A stretch of 64,000 nt of DNA from Rebecca billardiae RCC1528 (lineage: Eukaryota; Haptophyta): positions 1,426,001 through 1,490,000 of the forward strand of contig OZ251225.1 of the NCBI GenBank assembly GCA_965240325.2, given 5' to 3'. The translations under genes were made by a program, and so were the position numbers. Shown in pieces: positions 30,111 through 40,622 of the stretch (positions are counted from its first letter, which is position 1; each line of letters starts with the position of its first letter). The notes beneath the pieces were generated by a model that worked only from the letters and a program-made list of their open reading frames with translations, did no database searches and was not told the origin of the DNA.

Positions 30111-31480
30111 GGCGGCGGGCGTCTCAAAGACACGGCGCGCCTCGGATGAGAATTGCAAAGCGAAAGTGAGCTGCTTGTGCCTTGCACCAAGGGCCGTACG
30201 GCCCTTGCTTGCACGGCATTCGTGATTGCGAGGAGATCCCAGGACGTCAAGGCCATTATTGGTCAAAGTTGAAGGTCGTGGCGGCTCGCCGCCAATACAC
30301 GAGCGACGACGAAATCCATACGACCCACGGCCCACGTGCGCGAATTTGTGCGACGTTCACAGCGACGAGGTCGCGGTCCCCGGCCGCTCCGACGCGCTCT
30401 TGACTTCCGCGTGGGACGTGCGGAGGTCAAGAACCCATCCTACTCGTCGACGGTGCCGACCTCGCCGCCCTGAACGTCGCACAAATTTGAGATTGGCACC
30501 TCGCTCGTGCAGGCCGCGACACGCATGCCAGGTCCGCGCGGCGCTCTGTGGGCAAGCGAGCCAAGGGGCGCAGCGAGTCCGGTGCGGCTGTCGTACGGGT
30601 CGAGCGCGAGCGCCGAGTCGCAGCCGCGCGCGCGCCGCGCCGCTGGCGCCGGGTCGCCCGGGGGAGAAGGCGCAGCTGCAGTGCTCCTCTGCCATCACGC
30701 GATCCGCCGGCAGAAAGACCAGACTTTGCGCCCAGTTTTGCCCAAAACGATGGGTTTTTAACTCCGCGCGATCTGGGTAACCTGACAGTTATAGTGGCTC
30801 GGCCCTTTAGTAGGTAAAAAGGTGGTTCATCTCTTCATCAGGAAGCGCCTGCGAAGCACACAGAACATCAACGACGAGCGGCGGAAAAAATGGTGGTGCC
30901 AAGTGCAAACGCTGACCGATTGTGTCGACTGTGTCTGTGACTGTGAGTCACTGTCTGCTGGGTCTGCATTGTCAGCAGCGGACGCAGACGCGAACGTCAC
31001 AGTGTACTACGTAGCCTGTCCGCGTCGACTGACAGTCTCAGCCACATCATGGGCAATATCAGGTCAGCACCTGCATCCCAACTGACCGTTGCCGCAACAC
31101 CTTGCCGGTGCATGCATCGGCAGAGTCAGAGACCGCCGTCGACGGGCTGACGCCTGAAGACAGCGCCAGCGGGGCAGCGGCGGCCCCGGGGCGGCCGGGC
31201 GACACTGTCCGCGACACTCACTGACAGCGCCAGCGGCGTCTGTCGCCCCGCGGCGACGTTGCCGACTAGTGATGGCAAGTGCCACGTCTGACGTCTCTCG
31301 GTCTCTTGTACTCGTAGTAACCATATCGACCGAGGCGGCGAGCGGGCGAGGCCCGGCGACGGGCGAGGATGGCCAAGACGACTCATCAGGCAGTAAGACC
31401 GACCGCGCCGGCCGTGGGCTGCCCATCACTGCAGCGGATCGGCCTGATGTGCGCGCATCGCAGGGTGAGCGCCGCTGGGC
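30111..31480. other. Intergenic 1.4 kb without a convincing gene
   Basis: Holds the promoter of the Ala-rich gene, including the palindrome at 30189-30206, and the 3' side of the transporter gene. Frames at 30226-30780 are Arg/Pro-rich on both strands and not supported. Confidence 0.5.
30189..30206. promoter_or_regulatory. 18-bp perfect palindrome upstream of the Ala-rich gene
   Basis: AAGGGCCGTACGGCCCTT is fully self-complementary and centred about 88 bases upstream of the start codon at 30110. It could be a dimeric factor site; this is a guess from symmetry alone. Confidence 0.35.
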
Positions 31481-33006
31481 TCAGATGATGCCCGCGTTCT
31501 TGAGGCTCATGTAGACCCCGAGCGCGCCGACGAACGCGCCGAGCGGCACCAGCGGCAGGTTGGCGCGCCGCGCCGCCTGCGCCTGCGCGGGCCGGTGCTT
31601 CTCGGCCACCTTCACCCAGATGAGCGCCGGGAAGACGTACACGATCATCGAGCCGAGCACAGCGCCGGAGATGCCGACGAGCAGGCCGATGTCCCGCGCG
31701 ATGCACGCGACCAGCGTCACGAGCGCGAGCATCACCACCACGAGCGGGTCGTGCCTCGACGCGAGCGCGCGCGCGGGCGCCGGCAGCAGCGGCCCGAGCG
31801 ACGCGCACGACTCCTTGAGCCCGACAAATGCGAGCGGGAACCCAAAGAGAACCGACAGCCCGGTGGCGATGCGGCCGACGACCGCGAGCGGGTCGGAGCC
31901 GTGGTACGAGTTGAGGATGTTCGACGCCGTCGAGCGGCCGAACGTGAAGAAGCCCGACGCCATCGTCACCGCGTACAGCGAGGTGATGATCAGGAACGAG
32001 CCTCGCACGACGCCCGAGAAGCGCGGCACCGAGCGCCCCTCGAGCTCGCGGTAGAAGACGGGCGCGTTGTAGTGCGCGATGAAGGCGAGGCCGAGGTTGT
32101 TCACGAGCACGAGGGCCTTCGGCCCGAGCGTGAACAGGTCGAGGTCGGTGAAGTTGGGCTGCTGCGACGCCGACAGCTTGCTCGCCCACGCGCCGCCCGT
32201 GGCGTACGTGCCGTCGGCCGCGCGGATCACCATGAAGATGACCGTGTACACGACGGCCGCAAAGCCGAGGAGCGAGGTGAAGGCGAGGCCGGAGAGGTCG
32301 CGGAGCAGCGAGAGCGGCAGGAGCACGAGCGCGGCGAGGCCCACGATGTTCATCGAGCGCGAGTTGTACGCGCTCGGCACGCCCATTAGCTCGAGGATGG
32401 AGGTGAGCACGTCGCCCATGATGCCTGGGCGCGTGTGCGCGCGCGCGCGCGCGACGAGCGTGCGGCGCGCGCAGGATGGCGTCACCTCAGCGATGCGCGC
32501 GAGAGGCTGGCAAGTGCGCGGGCACTCGGCGCACGCGCACCAGCGTAGATGATCGCGGCCGAGAGGCACATGAAGTAGATCGCCGCGTCCACAATCCACG
32601 ACGTCTCCTCGCCCAGGCTGCGCGACCAGATGCCCTTGAACGTCATCTCGCCCGTCAGCTCGGCCGCCTCGCCGATGCGCTCGAAGGTGTGCGCCGAGAC
32701 GAGGCCGAGGATGGCCGTGAGCACGAGAGCGGGCACAAGACCCGTCCCCGCCCCCATACCCGCGGGCAACGTCAGGATTCCCGCGCCTGCCACGTTGTTC
32801 ACGAGATTGAAGACGGAAGCTGAGCGCGAGGACGCTTTGCCACCGCCCCGCACGCGGCGCACGAGGGAAGGAGCGCGAAGCGCTTGCGGCGTCTCGCTCG
32901 GTGTGCTACGCCGCTGCAGCCCAGGAGGGCCCGTGCCGCGACCATCGACGGCGCATGCCAGCACGGCAAGCGCGCACACGGCAAGCCGGGCCGATGACGA
33001 CATCAT
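31481..33006 (-). CDS. Amino-acid/auxin permease family transporter (SLC38-like) with secretory leader
   Basis: Two exons (33006-32541, 32424-31481) with a 116-base GT-AG intron give 469 residues. The first about 22 residues are a hydrophobic leader (LAVCALAVLACAVDG), then a basic stretch precedes the first permease span. The signature SVFNLVNNVAGAGILTLPAG is the classic first helix of the AAAP family (compare NxxGxGxLxLP), and about ten further spans follow. The intron falls between AIIYAG and IMGDVLTSILELMG. It should move neutral amino acids across a membrane. The N-terminal leader is unusual for SLC38 proteins and may route it to the plastid envelope or another internal membrane. Substrate and direction cannot be told. 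The upstream gene is KIFBP, in tandem. Confidence 0.88.
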
Positions 33007-33381
33007 CGTCGTTTTCGGCGATTCGGCGTGGACGGCGCTGAATGTTTCGTTGTCTGCTGCATCTGGCGTTGGTGTGGCGTTCGGAGGCGTCAGCTGACGA
33101 GTCGCGATTTGTCCTGAGCGTTCGTCGCAGTTTGGCCCTGCGCCTACGAAATGCACCGACGACGGTCTCGAGGAGCGAGCGTGAGGCCGTGCATGCATAC
33201 GAGCAGCAAGGTCAGCAGAAGCGCATCACATAGGTCCACCCGAGAGCAGAGCACATTCATCTCCAATGCTGCGACGGCGTGTCGCGTTACGAGCCCAGGG
33301 CCGGCGCGGCGCGCGCGGGCCGGCAGCGTCTGCCGCTCATAGTCATGCCCGCGAGTCGCCGTCAGAGCGGGGCGCAGCGGC

Positions 33382-35136
33382 CTAGGCCTTCTTGCGGCCG
33401 AGCGCGGCGATCTTCGTGGGCAGCAGCTCGACCATCTCGCGCGCGAGGTCGATCTCAGCGCGCATGAATCCGATCTCATTCTTGTCCGCGTAGTCCACGG
33501 CGAACCGGTACGCCTCGAGGCTCTGCGTGAGCGACTCGACCGTCTCCACCTTGCCGCACGCGCGCGCGAGCGCAAAGTGCGCGCTGACGAAGACCTCCTC
33601 GTTCTCGGCGTCGACGCGCTCGGGCGGGTTGCCGTCGGCGTCGTTGAACATCGCGAAGAAGCGCGCGTAGAACTCCGCCGCCTTCTCCGCCAGCGGCTTG
33701 AGCCGCGGCGCCGCCCTCGCGGGCGGCACCCCCTGCAGCTTGGCGAACCTTACGTCGAGCGCGTCCGTGTATGTGCCAGCCAGGTCGTACAGCAGCTGGC
33801 GCATGATCGAGTGGTACGCCTTGGGGTTGAGCGCGTCGGCGAGCGGCTCGAGCGCGGCGGCGCGGCGCTTGTGCATCGCCAGCATCCGCGCCGCGTCCGT
33901 CTCGTGCAGCACGAGCGCGCCGTACAGCCGCGCCTCGAGGTTGCAGCACGCGTAGTGGTCGGACACAAAGCCGTCAAGCACAAAGTGCGCCTTGGCCTCG
34001 CGCACGCGCACCGCCGCGGCCTTGAAGACCTCGCGCGCGGCGTCGAAGGAGCGGACGACGGCGGGCGAGGCGCACTGCGCCGACGGCGCGGGCAGTCCCT
34101 TCAGGAAACCATCGAAGCGCAGCCGCTCGTCCGCGAGCGAAATGGCGATGCCGCCGCCCGCGCCGCCGCCCGCCTCCGCCTCCGCCTCCGCCGGCGCGCT
34201 GCTCGCCGCTGCCTTGAGCACCGCGCGGTGCAGCTCCGCCCACGCGAGGTGCAGGTTGGCGCGCAGCTCGGCGTACTTCTCGACGGGCTCGCCCGACGCC
34301 TCCCGCCGCTGCTCGCTCGGGATCCCGCCGATCACCCGCTCCGCCGCGTGCAGGCAGTGCTCGGCCACGTCGTGTGCGCCCTCGGACGTGTAAAAGGCGG
34401 CGAGCGAGATGGCGTTCTTGCACCACCCGTGCCGCTCGAACTCGGGCTCGCCGCCGAGCTGCCGGCGCAGCGTGGCGTGCGCGTGCGTGGCGGACTGGCG
34501 CGGCTGGCCCAGGTGCCCGTACACCTGCGCGAGGAAGAAAAGCGTGTGCGTGTGCAGCCGCTCGAGGCTGGCGGCGGCGTCCGCGGCGGCCGCGCCATCG
34601 GGAGGGCACAGCGGCGGCGCGTCGGCAGCCGAGAAGCGCGCGTACAGCTCCTTGGCCGCGCTCAGGTGGCGCAGCGCATCGTCGTGCTGCTCGCGCTCGG
34701 CGCACAGCGTGCCGAGGTGGTTCAACGCGTCGCAGCGGTGCAGCGCGTGCTCGGGGCCCTCCCCAAGCACCTCGAGCGCGCGCGAGAGCGGCGCGCTCGC
34801 CGCACCAGGCTCCTCGGTCGACATGAAGTTGATGCCGAGGAGCGCGTCGACGATGCCGAGCACGTCGCGCGCGGCGGCAGCGCGCGACGCGTCAGCGTCC
34901 CCGTCCTCGCCCGCGCCGAACGCCTCTGCCGCGCGCCGCAGCCGCTGGAGCACGCGGCGCTCTTCGTACCGCGTCTCGTACGGTCGTGACTCGTCGTTTG
35001 GCTGCGCGCGCAGCCGGTCGGCCTCGGCGAGGTCGCGACGCAGGCGCTCACGCAGCGCAGGGACGTCTGCCGGCACGTCGACGGGCTCGTCCTGGTTCAG
35101 AAAGCCCTTCTTCAGCCCGTCCCCCGCCTCTGCCAT
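33382..35136 (-). CDS. KIFBP: KIF-binding protein homologue
   Basis: A 584-residue single-exon gene. The family is recognised from the block HTHTLFFLAQVYGHLGQP, then SATHAHATLRRQLGG, the tryptophan-containing WCKNAISLAAFY and HCLHAAERVIGG, and the preceding LNHLGTLCAEREQHDDALRH. These are TPR-like helical repeats that fold around kinesin motor domains and block microtubule binding in animals. In algae the same protein is typical of ciliated species, which suggests the organism makes flagella (inference). Ala/Glu-rich inserts near residues 320-335 replace loops. Length is close to the animal protein (about 620). It is divergently arranged with the exostosin gene, start to start about 106 bases. 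Confidence 0.88.
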   Translation of the reverse strand: MAEAGDGLKKGFLNQDEPVDVPADVPALRERLRRDLAEADRLRAQPNDESRPYETRYEERRVLQRLRRAAEAFGAGEDGDADASRAAAARDVLGIVDALLGINFMSTEEPGAASAPLSRALEVLGEGPEHALHRCDALNHLGTLCAEREQHDDALRHLSAAKELYARFSAADAPPLCPPDGAAAADAAASLERLHTHTLFFLAQVYGHLGQPRQSATHAHATLRRQLGGEPEFERHGWCKNAISLAAFYTSEGAHDVAEHCLHAAERVIGGIPSEQRREASGEPVEKYAELRANLHLAWAELHRAVLKAAASSAPAEAEAEAGGGAGGGIAISLADERLRFDGFLKGLPAPSAQCASPAVVRSFDAAREVFKAAAVRVREAKAHFVLDGFVSDHYACCNLEARLYGALVLHETDAARMLAMHKRRAAALEPLADALNPKAYHSIMRQLLYDLAGTYTDALDVRFAKLQGVPPARAAPRLKPLAEKAAEFYARFFAMFNDADGNPPERVDAENEEVFVSAHFALARACGKVETVESLTQSLEAYRFAVDYADKNEIGFMRAEIDLAREMVELLPTKIAALGRKKA

Positions 35137-35242
35137 GGTCTCGCACGTTCGTCGCGGGGCCAGCGGCGGCGCGAGCGTCCAGACCCGCCTCGCCGCTCGT
35201 GCAGTTCAACGGTCCAGCGTCGGCACTCCTCCGGTTGCAGCG
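35137..35242. promoter_or_regulatory. Compact bidirectional promoter, KIFBP / exostosin
   Basis: Only 106 bases separate the two divergent start codons, so both promoters and both 5' UTRs must fit in this space or overlap the genes. Confidence 0.5.
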
Positions 35243-36532
35243 ATGGCCGCCGCTGCGTGTCGCCGGCGCGTCGCCCTGCTGTGCGCGGTGGCGCTCTCGT
35301 TGGCCGGCGCTGCAGGCCATGGCGGTGGTGACGGGCGGTGCCGGTTCCCAAAGTGCCCGTTCATCTACGTGTACGACAGCCCGCCGCTCAACGCGCTGCT
35401 CATGCGCCAGCTCGACGCCGGCTTCGATCGCAAGATCAACATTGACATGATTGTGCACAAGGCGCTGCTCGACTCGGGGTGCACGGTGTCCGATCCGAGT
35501 CAGGCGTCCTTCTTCTTCGTGCCGTACTACTCGAGCTCGAACCACCGCGACCCTGACGGCCCGCACCCGCTGTGCACCCTCATCAGCTACCTGCAGACTG
35601 ACTGGCGCGACCACGTGTACTGGTCACGCAACGCGCAGCGCGATCACGCGCTGGTGATGGCGAGGATTGCGGACTGGTACGCGTTCGAGCGGCTGGTCGA
35701 GCGCACGCGCACACGCCTCACGCTGCACCCCATCGAATCGATCCGCGCGCGCAACCACACGCTGCCGCTGCCGTACCCCGTGCACGCGGAGGCGTCGAAG
35801 CGCCAGCTGATTGTCGACCCGCGCAAGCGCACGCCGGGCACGGCGCCGCTCGGCCTCGCCTTCTTCGCCGGCTCGAGCGTGCTCAACTCGATGTCAGGGA
35901 ACCACTCCACCGTGATGCGCACCAACCTCAAGAGCGCGATGGACGCAGAAGGCTCGAACTCCCTCTTCATCGAGACGGGCCGCGCGGGTGGCACGACGCA
36001 CAACGTCGTCAACAAGGTGTGGAAGGACGCCAAGGCGGCGAACGCGATCATCGACTACTCCTCCGGGTACTTCTTCTGCCCCGTGCCGCCGGGCGACTCG
36101 AGCTCGTCGGCGCGCTTCTTCGACTCGTTCTGGCGGCTGTGCATCCCCGTGCTCTTCGGCCACGGCTGGCAGCTGCCGTTCAGCCGCGTGATCCCTTACG
36201 ACAAGATTGTTGTCACGATGCCGGCCGCGCTGCTGGAGACGCGCACGGGCGCCGAGCTGGCGCTCAGCCAGCTCCGGCATATGAGCATCGACGAGCGCGT
36301 GCGCAGGCGGCAGCTCATGCTCAACGTGCGCCACCTCTTTGAGATGCACTACGTCGGCAACCAGCCGTCAGGCGTGAAGATGCTGATCCGCATGTACGCG
36401 CACCGTGCACTCGATGCGTGCCGCCATCGGCGCAGCGCGGCGGGGAGGCGGCGCGAGGGCGTGCATTGGGACGAGCTGCTCAACGACACGCGCTGCGCAA
36501 CCCGTCGCAGCCCGACGTCCCATGCGCAGTGA
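35243..36532 (+). CDS. Exostosin-family glycosyltransferase (GT47)
   Basis: A 429-residue protein. The start at 35243 opens a signal or anchor sequence (residues 7-25, VALLCAVALSLAGAAGHG); the frame is open much further upstream, but that part overlaps KIFBP on the other strand. Family marks are FIYVYDSPPLN near the N-terminus, ASFFFVPYYSS, LAFFAGSS, and the C-terminal catalytic region YFFCPVPPGDSSSSARFFDS followed by CIPVLFGHGWQLPFS, matching the exostosin donor-binding end (sRxxda.xxGCIPVi). It should act in the Golgi lumen adding a sugar to a surface or wall polysaccharide. Donor and acceptor are unknown. A hairpin follows the stop by about 90 bases. Confidence 0.9.
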   Translation: MAAAACRRRVALLCAVALSLAGAAGHGGGDGRCRFPKCPFIYVYDSPPLNALLMRQLDAGFDRKINIDMIVHKALLDSGCTVSDPSQASFFFVPYYSSSNHRDPDGPHPLCTLISYLQTDWRDHVYWSRNAQRDHALVMARIADWYAFERLVERTRTRLTLHPIESIRARNHTLPLPYPVHAEASKRQLIVDPRKRTPGTAPLGLAFFAGSSVLNSMSGNHSTVMRTNLKSAMDAEGSNSLFIETGRAGGTTHNVVNKVWKDAKAANAIIDYSSGYFFCPVPPGDSSSSARFFDSFWRLCIPVLFGHGWQLPFSRVIPYDKIVVTMPAALLETRTGAELALSQLRHMSIDERVRRRQLMLNVRHLFEMHYVGNQPSGVKMLIRMYAHRALDACRHRRSAAGRRREGVHWDELLNDTRCATRRSPTSHAQ

Positions 36533-36619
36533 GTGGGCGCGCGCGGTGCCACTGGCCCACAGAGGGCGAGGCCCCCGGCCCCGGTGCCATGACTAGAGAA
36601 CTCGTAGAGCTCTGAAACT

Positions 36620-36650
36620 TTGATTCAAGCCGTGACCGCGGCTGAATCAA
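36620..36650 (+). other. Hairpin in the exostosin 3' flank
   Basis: TTGATTCAAGCCG pairs with CGGCTGAATCAA around a six-base loop, with one unpaired A in the left arm. It lies in the likely 3' UTR. It could affect RNA 3' processing or stability. Confidence 0.45.
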
Positions 36651-36846
36651 GGGCCGGCGCGCCCGGGTTCGTCGCGCTGCTTTTTTTTACTATTCACAGT
36701 TAGAGGTGATCAAGTTTCCCGATCCCTTGCCTTGCCGTTTTTATCGGTTGGCGGTTGGCGGCAATCTCATACTTAAAATCGCGCTCGTAACGAACCGTTA
36801 CGCTTAAGTCACGTCCGGCTGACGTCCAGATCGCACTTTACTTAGG

Positions 36847-37039
36847 GAATGTCGTGGGCGCGCTCTTTTTCGGCCTAATAGACCTCTCTATGCGATCTCA
36901 AAAACTCGAAACTCGGTCTCCGCCAGCCCTAAAAATCGCCCCCGTCCCTTTTTTCTTGATCAAAGATCTTTTTGAAACGTGGTTCGGGCCCGCTGGTGCG
37001 GGCTCCACGCTGCGGGCTCCGCCCTGCACCGCGGGCCAT
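36847..37039. repeat. Dispersed repeat, copy B
   Basis: Shares with 15910-16131 the ordered blocks gggcgcgct, aaatcg.ccccgt.cc, ttgatcaaagatctttttga and a final ctccgccctgcaccgcgggc. The GC arms before the end (gggcccgc-tggt-gcgggctc) form a hairpin here and a different but still paired one in copy A. Confidence 0.75.
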
Positions 37040-37229
37040 AAGCTAACTAGTGCATCATGCTAGCAGTATAGTTAGCTCCGTAAGTAATAATTATTATTGA
37101 TCATCGTCGTTACTAGTCGCAGGACCGGGTCCGACCATTAGTCCATGCATTAGAAACATTTATCAGCATAATCAATATATTTGATTTAATCATGATGTGA
37201 GATGACAGATTGAGATGTCACGCTGTGAC

Positions 37230-37252
37230 TGCTGTTTCTCTCTCTCTCTCAC

Positions 37253-37283
<31 letters not shown>

Positions 37284-37293
37284 GCTCTCTCTC
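37230..37293. repeat. CT microsatellite
   Basis: A ct dinucleotide run with a few interruptions. Confidence 0.95.
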
Positions 37294-37611
37294 TCTGGCT
37301 ATATCGATCTATATAATTACTGTATCGTCCTTAGATGAATTAGCTTAGTGCTTATTCGGAGACGAAGTGCGAGTCTGCGGCTATAGTGCTACGCGACTGC
37401 ACTGCTACCGTCGTGATGATTCTAATAGCCAGCCTGCCAGTGCTCGCTGACCGCACACGTACCGCACTCTGAGTTTGACTCCGATGCATGAGTCTGAGCC
37501 GACCGCCTCGGTCGGACATGCAAGCGGCGCGCCGGCGATCGCTTTTCTTTTGCCACTCGGGTGGGCGCGTCGGCTTGCCCCCGCGGGGGGCGCCTACAGC
37601 GCCGTGACAGC

Positions 37612-38487
37612 TTACCCCGGGGCCCATCTACAGCGCATCGCGTTGGCGCTCGGCAGCCGGAACAGCGTCGAGTGGTTCCGCGGGTACCTGTGGTCAATCC
37701 CGCTATCAGGCCTCGACGCCGCGTAGTAGTAAAACGCCAAGCTGCGGCGAGATCGATGTGAGGGGCAACGCAGGGGCTCGGGATGGCCGTGGTAGCTGAA
37801 GTCGTCAGACGAAAACACGACCAGGCGATTGCCCAGCGGGGTGATCCTGGCCGCGCACGCCGACATGTTGCGATCCCACAGCTCGAGGTGACCGCCCCAC
37901 GACTCATCCCAACCACCATTCACGAAGAGGAAGACGTTCACTCGTCTCTCGTTGTTCACGATGGGATGGCGCGCAAAGTCGGCGTGGATGTCTAGCGACC
38001 CACCACGCAGCGTCTGGTGCAGCCCCGCGCCGAAGTTGTACGGATCCGACACCAGGGGCCCGATGCCTGTGAGCGCCTCCAGGATCTGGACAAACTCCTG
38101 GCTCTTGAAGGCTGCCATGATCCCTTGTGTGGTGGCGCCCATCTTGAGCTCGTCCGGCTCGAACATCTTGAGCAGCACAGTCCCGCTCTCAGGCCTGTAG
38201 AAGCATTGCTGCGTTGCGCCCTCCCGCTCACGGCGCAAGCATGTCTCGCTGGGCGACTCGCCGCCCTGCACAACATCGTCTGGGAATTCGGCGTCGAGCC
38301 GCTTGAGGAGACTCTGCGGTGCAACCCCGTCAAAGACTGCGTGAGGGAAGGGCTGGCGGTGGGGATACTCGGCGCGGCTGCGCTCCAGCCGGCCGGGGGT
38401 GAGCGCAGCCTGCAGCGCCGCGATCATGTGCAGGCGGGCCGCGGCCTTCGTTGAACGGCCATGAAGGCGGACGTCGACGGCCGGCAT
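37612..38487 (-). CDS. 2-oxoglutarate/Fe(II)-dependent oxygenase, prolyl 4-hydroxylase type
   Basis: A 291-residue protein with the double-stranded beta-helix pattern of P4H-like oxygenases. LDIHADF gives the HxD iron ligands (H168, D170) and is preceded by GAGLHQTLRGGS. NVFLFVNGGWDESWGGHLEL is the typical central block. The distal His is in SYHGHPEPL (H233 or H235), followed by a basic residue (R247/R248) for 2-oxoglutarate and the closing strand LAFYYYA. All catalytic residues are present. It resembles bacterial and eukaryotic enzymes that hydroxylate prolines or small molecules; the substrate is unknown. No signal peptide is evident, and a start at methionine 21 is possible. It is divergent from the kringle gene by 201 bases. 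Confidence 0.87.
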   Translation of the reverse strand: MPAVDVRLHGRSTKAAARLHMIAALQAALTPGRLERSRAEYPHRQPFPHAVFDGVAPQSLLKRLDAEFPDDVVQGGESPSETCLRREREGATQQCFYRPESGTVLLKMFEPDELKMGATTQGIMAAFKSQEFVQILEALTGIGPLVSDPYNFGAGLHQTLRGGSLDIHADFARHPIVNNERRVNVFLFVNGGWDESWGGHLELWDRNMSACAARITPLGNRLVVFSSDDFSYHGHPEPLRCPSHRSRRSLAFYYYAASRPDSGIDHRYPRNHSTLFRLPSANAMRCRWAPG

Positions 38488-38688
38488 TGCGTCGACGAAC
38501 TCATCACTGTCTCACTGAACCATTTTCGTAGTAGTCGCGAATCTCCAAATCGTCAAATCATTGACGTCGTTCTTCACATTCTATTTTCGATATTGCCAAG
38601 TTAGCCAACCGCCGTTGCCGCGCCCCTAAATCTCGCATCTGGAGATCCCCCGCTGCCCGAGCCGCGCGATTCTCGCGGCAGATCCGCG

Positions 38689-40401
38689 ATGGCAGCTCAA
38701 CCACGGGCCCCGCGCCAATGCAGCGGCGCCTTGATCGTGGTGTGCGTGCTCCTGCTCGGCAACGTGGGGGCTACGCAGTCGATCTTCGACTTGATCGTGC
38801 GGAACCCTCCGCATGACGGCGGCTCGGCGGTGGCCGCGCCCGCCTCCGGCGGGGTCGTCGACCTGGCGCATTGGGCCGCTACGCATCATCTCGACAGCGG
38901 CGGGCATGATCGTCGCAATGAGCGCGATGATCTAGGGTCCGGTGGCGACAGCATCATATCCCTGACCGAGTTCATGCGCAACCGCCAGTACGAGCACGCG
39001 GCATCGTCGAGCGTTCAGCACGGCACGCAACCGGAGGCAGCGCCCACTCCGCGAGCGGTCGACCACTCGCGGGAGTGCTACACTCGCACCGACCGGAGCG
39101 ACTACAACGGCACGGTGTCTGTCACGGCGTTCGGCCACACGTGCAGGCCCTGGGCGTTTCGCTACCGCAAGGAGCGCGGGCAGGTCGAGGTCCACGCCTC
39201 GCACAACTACTGCCGGGGCGTGCTCGCGCCCATGCGCTGCGCGGCGTGCTACCCGTCGTGTGACGGCGCCGGCCCATGCTACACGACCCTCGAGTGCTGC
39301 GATGTCGGCATGCCTTCGAGGTCGTGCCCCGCTGGGCCGGTGGCGGCACCCAGCCTCAGCGTGCGCGCCCCGGCGACCACGCCCACGCGGCACTCGCCGC
39401 CGCCGCCTCCCTCCGCCGCCGTGGACTCGTCCTTCTCGTGGCGGCTGCTCAGGCGCTCGTTCCCCTCACCGCCGCCACCGCCGCAGCCAGTGCACTCGCC
39501 GCCGCCGCCAAGCTACGCGCCACCACCCCTGTCGGCGTCGCGGGAGTGCTACACGAGCCACGACGGCAGCGACTACCGCGGCACGGCGAACGTCACCGTG
39601 AACGGGTACGTGTGCCAGCGATGGACGGACCTCTCTCCCAACAACCATTCCCTCCGGCCCGGCACAGCGCTCTGGTATGAATCGGGGCTCGGCGACCACA
39701 ACTACTGCCGACGGCCCGGCGGTTTCGCCTGCCCGTGGTGCTACACGCTGCGCTACGACCCCGGCGGCCTGGAGAAGCGGCGCGATCGCCGGGAGCGCAA
39801 GCAGAAGGAGCACAGGGAGAAGGACCGGCACCACCACACGCACCTGGTGCGCCTCGGCCCGAAACGCGCGCACGGCGTCGAGCCTGGCCGGACGCCCGCG
39901 CACCGCTGACGTCCCCACACCGTGCGCCCCCCCCCTCGCGCCACGCGCCCCGTGCAGGCGTGGGACTGCTGTGACGTCACGCAGTACATGCAGCGCTCGT
40001 GCAGCCGGGCCCGCACGCGCCTGGCGCCGGAGACGGCGCCCGAGACCGTGCCCTCGACCGTGCCCTCGGCCGCGCGAGCTGTGGACGAGAGGGAGGGCTC
40101 GATGATGCAGACCGCGCTTGCCGCCATCATGGCCGGGTCAGTTGTCCTCATCGCGATGGGCGCGGCGGTGCTGGCTCTGGTCCGACGCGGCGCGGTTGAG
40201 CACGCGCCGCCTCGCCAGCATGCGCCGTCCACGCGCACTCCGGCGCCCGCTGCAGGACCTGGACTTGGACATTACGACCCAGCGTTGCACGACGCTCATC
40301 GTCCGGCAGCGACGATCTCGAGCGGCGTCGAATGGGAGTGGGACGACGATCGCCGAAGTCGAGGCACTGTCTGCGGAGCTGGCGCCGTCATCATGCTCTG
40401 A
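38689..40401 (+). CDS. Two-kringle type I membrane protein
   Basis: Two exons (38689-39846, 39958-40401) joined phase 0 by a 111-base GT-AG intron give 533 residues. A signal peptide (about residues 12-29, ALIVVCVLLLGNVGA) is followed by a first kringle near residues 128-200 (ECYTRTDRSDYNGTVSVTA, then HNYCRG) and a proline/serine hinge. A second kringle follows near 285-360 (ECYTSHDGSDYRGTANVTV, HNYCRRPGGFACPWCYT). Exon 2 adds a Cys-rich DCCDVTQYMQRSC, echoing ECCDVGMPSRSC after kringle 1. One membrane span (IMAGSVVLIAMGAAVLALV) and a cytoplasmic tail follow. Kringles bind proteins or glycans outside the cell, so this looks like a surface receptor or adhesin. No protease or kinase domain is attached. 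Confidence 0.85.
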
Positions 40402-40552
40402 CCGATGCGATGACTAGTAACTACTACGTATCATCATCACGATGATGCCCGCCTGTGACAGCTGCAAATAAATAATAATGCTATTCGACGCAGTAATAAG
40501 TAATAACCTATATATATATTAACTTAATATTGAACCCGAACCGTGATACGTC

Positions 40553-40622
<70 letters not shown>

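Larger units (their letters stand above)
36533..37611. other. Intergenic with repeats
   Basis: Holds the exostosin 3' hairpin, dispersed repeat copy B, and a ct microsatellite. No gene was recognised. Confidence 0.6.
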
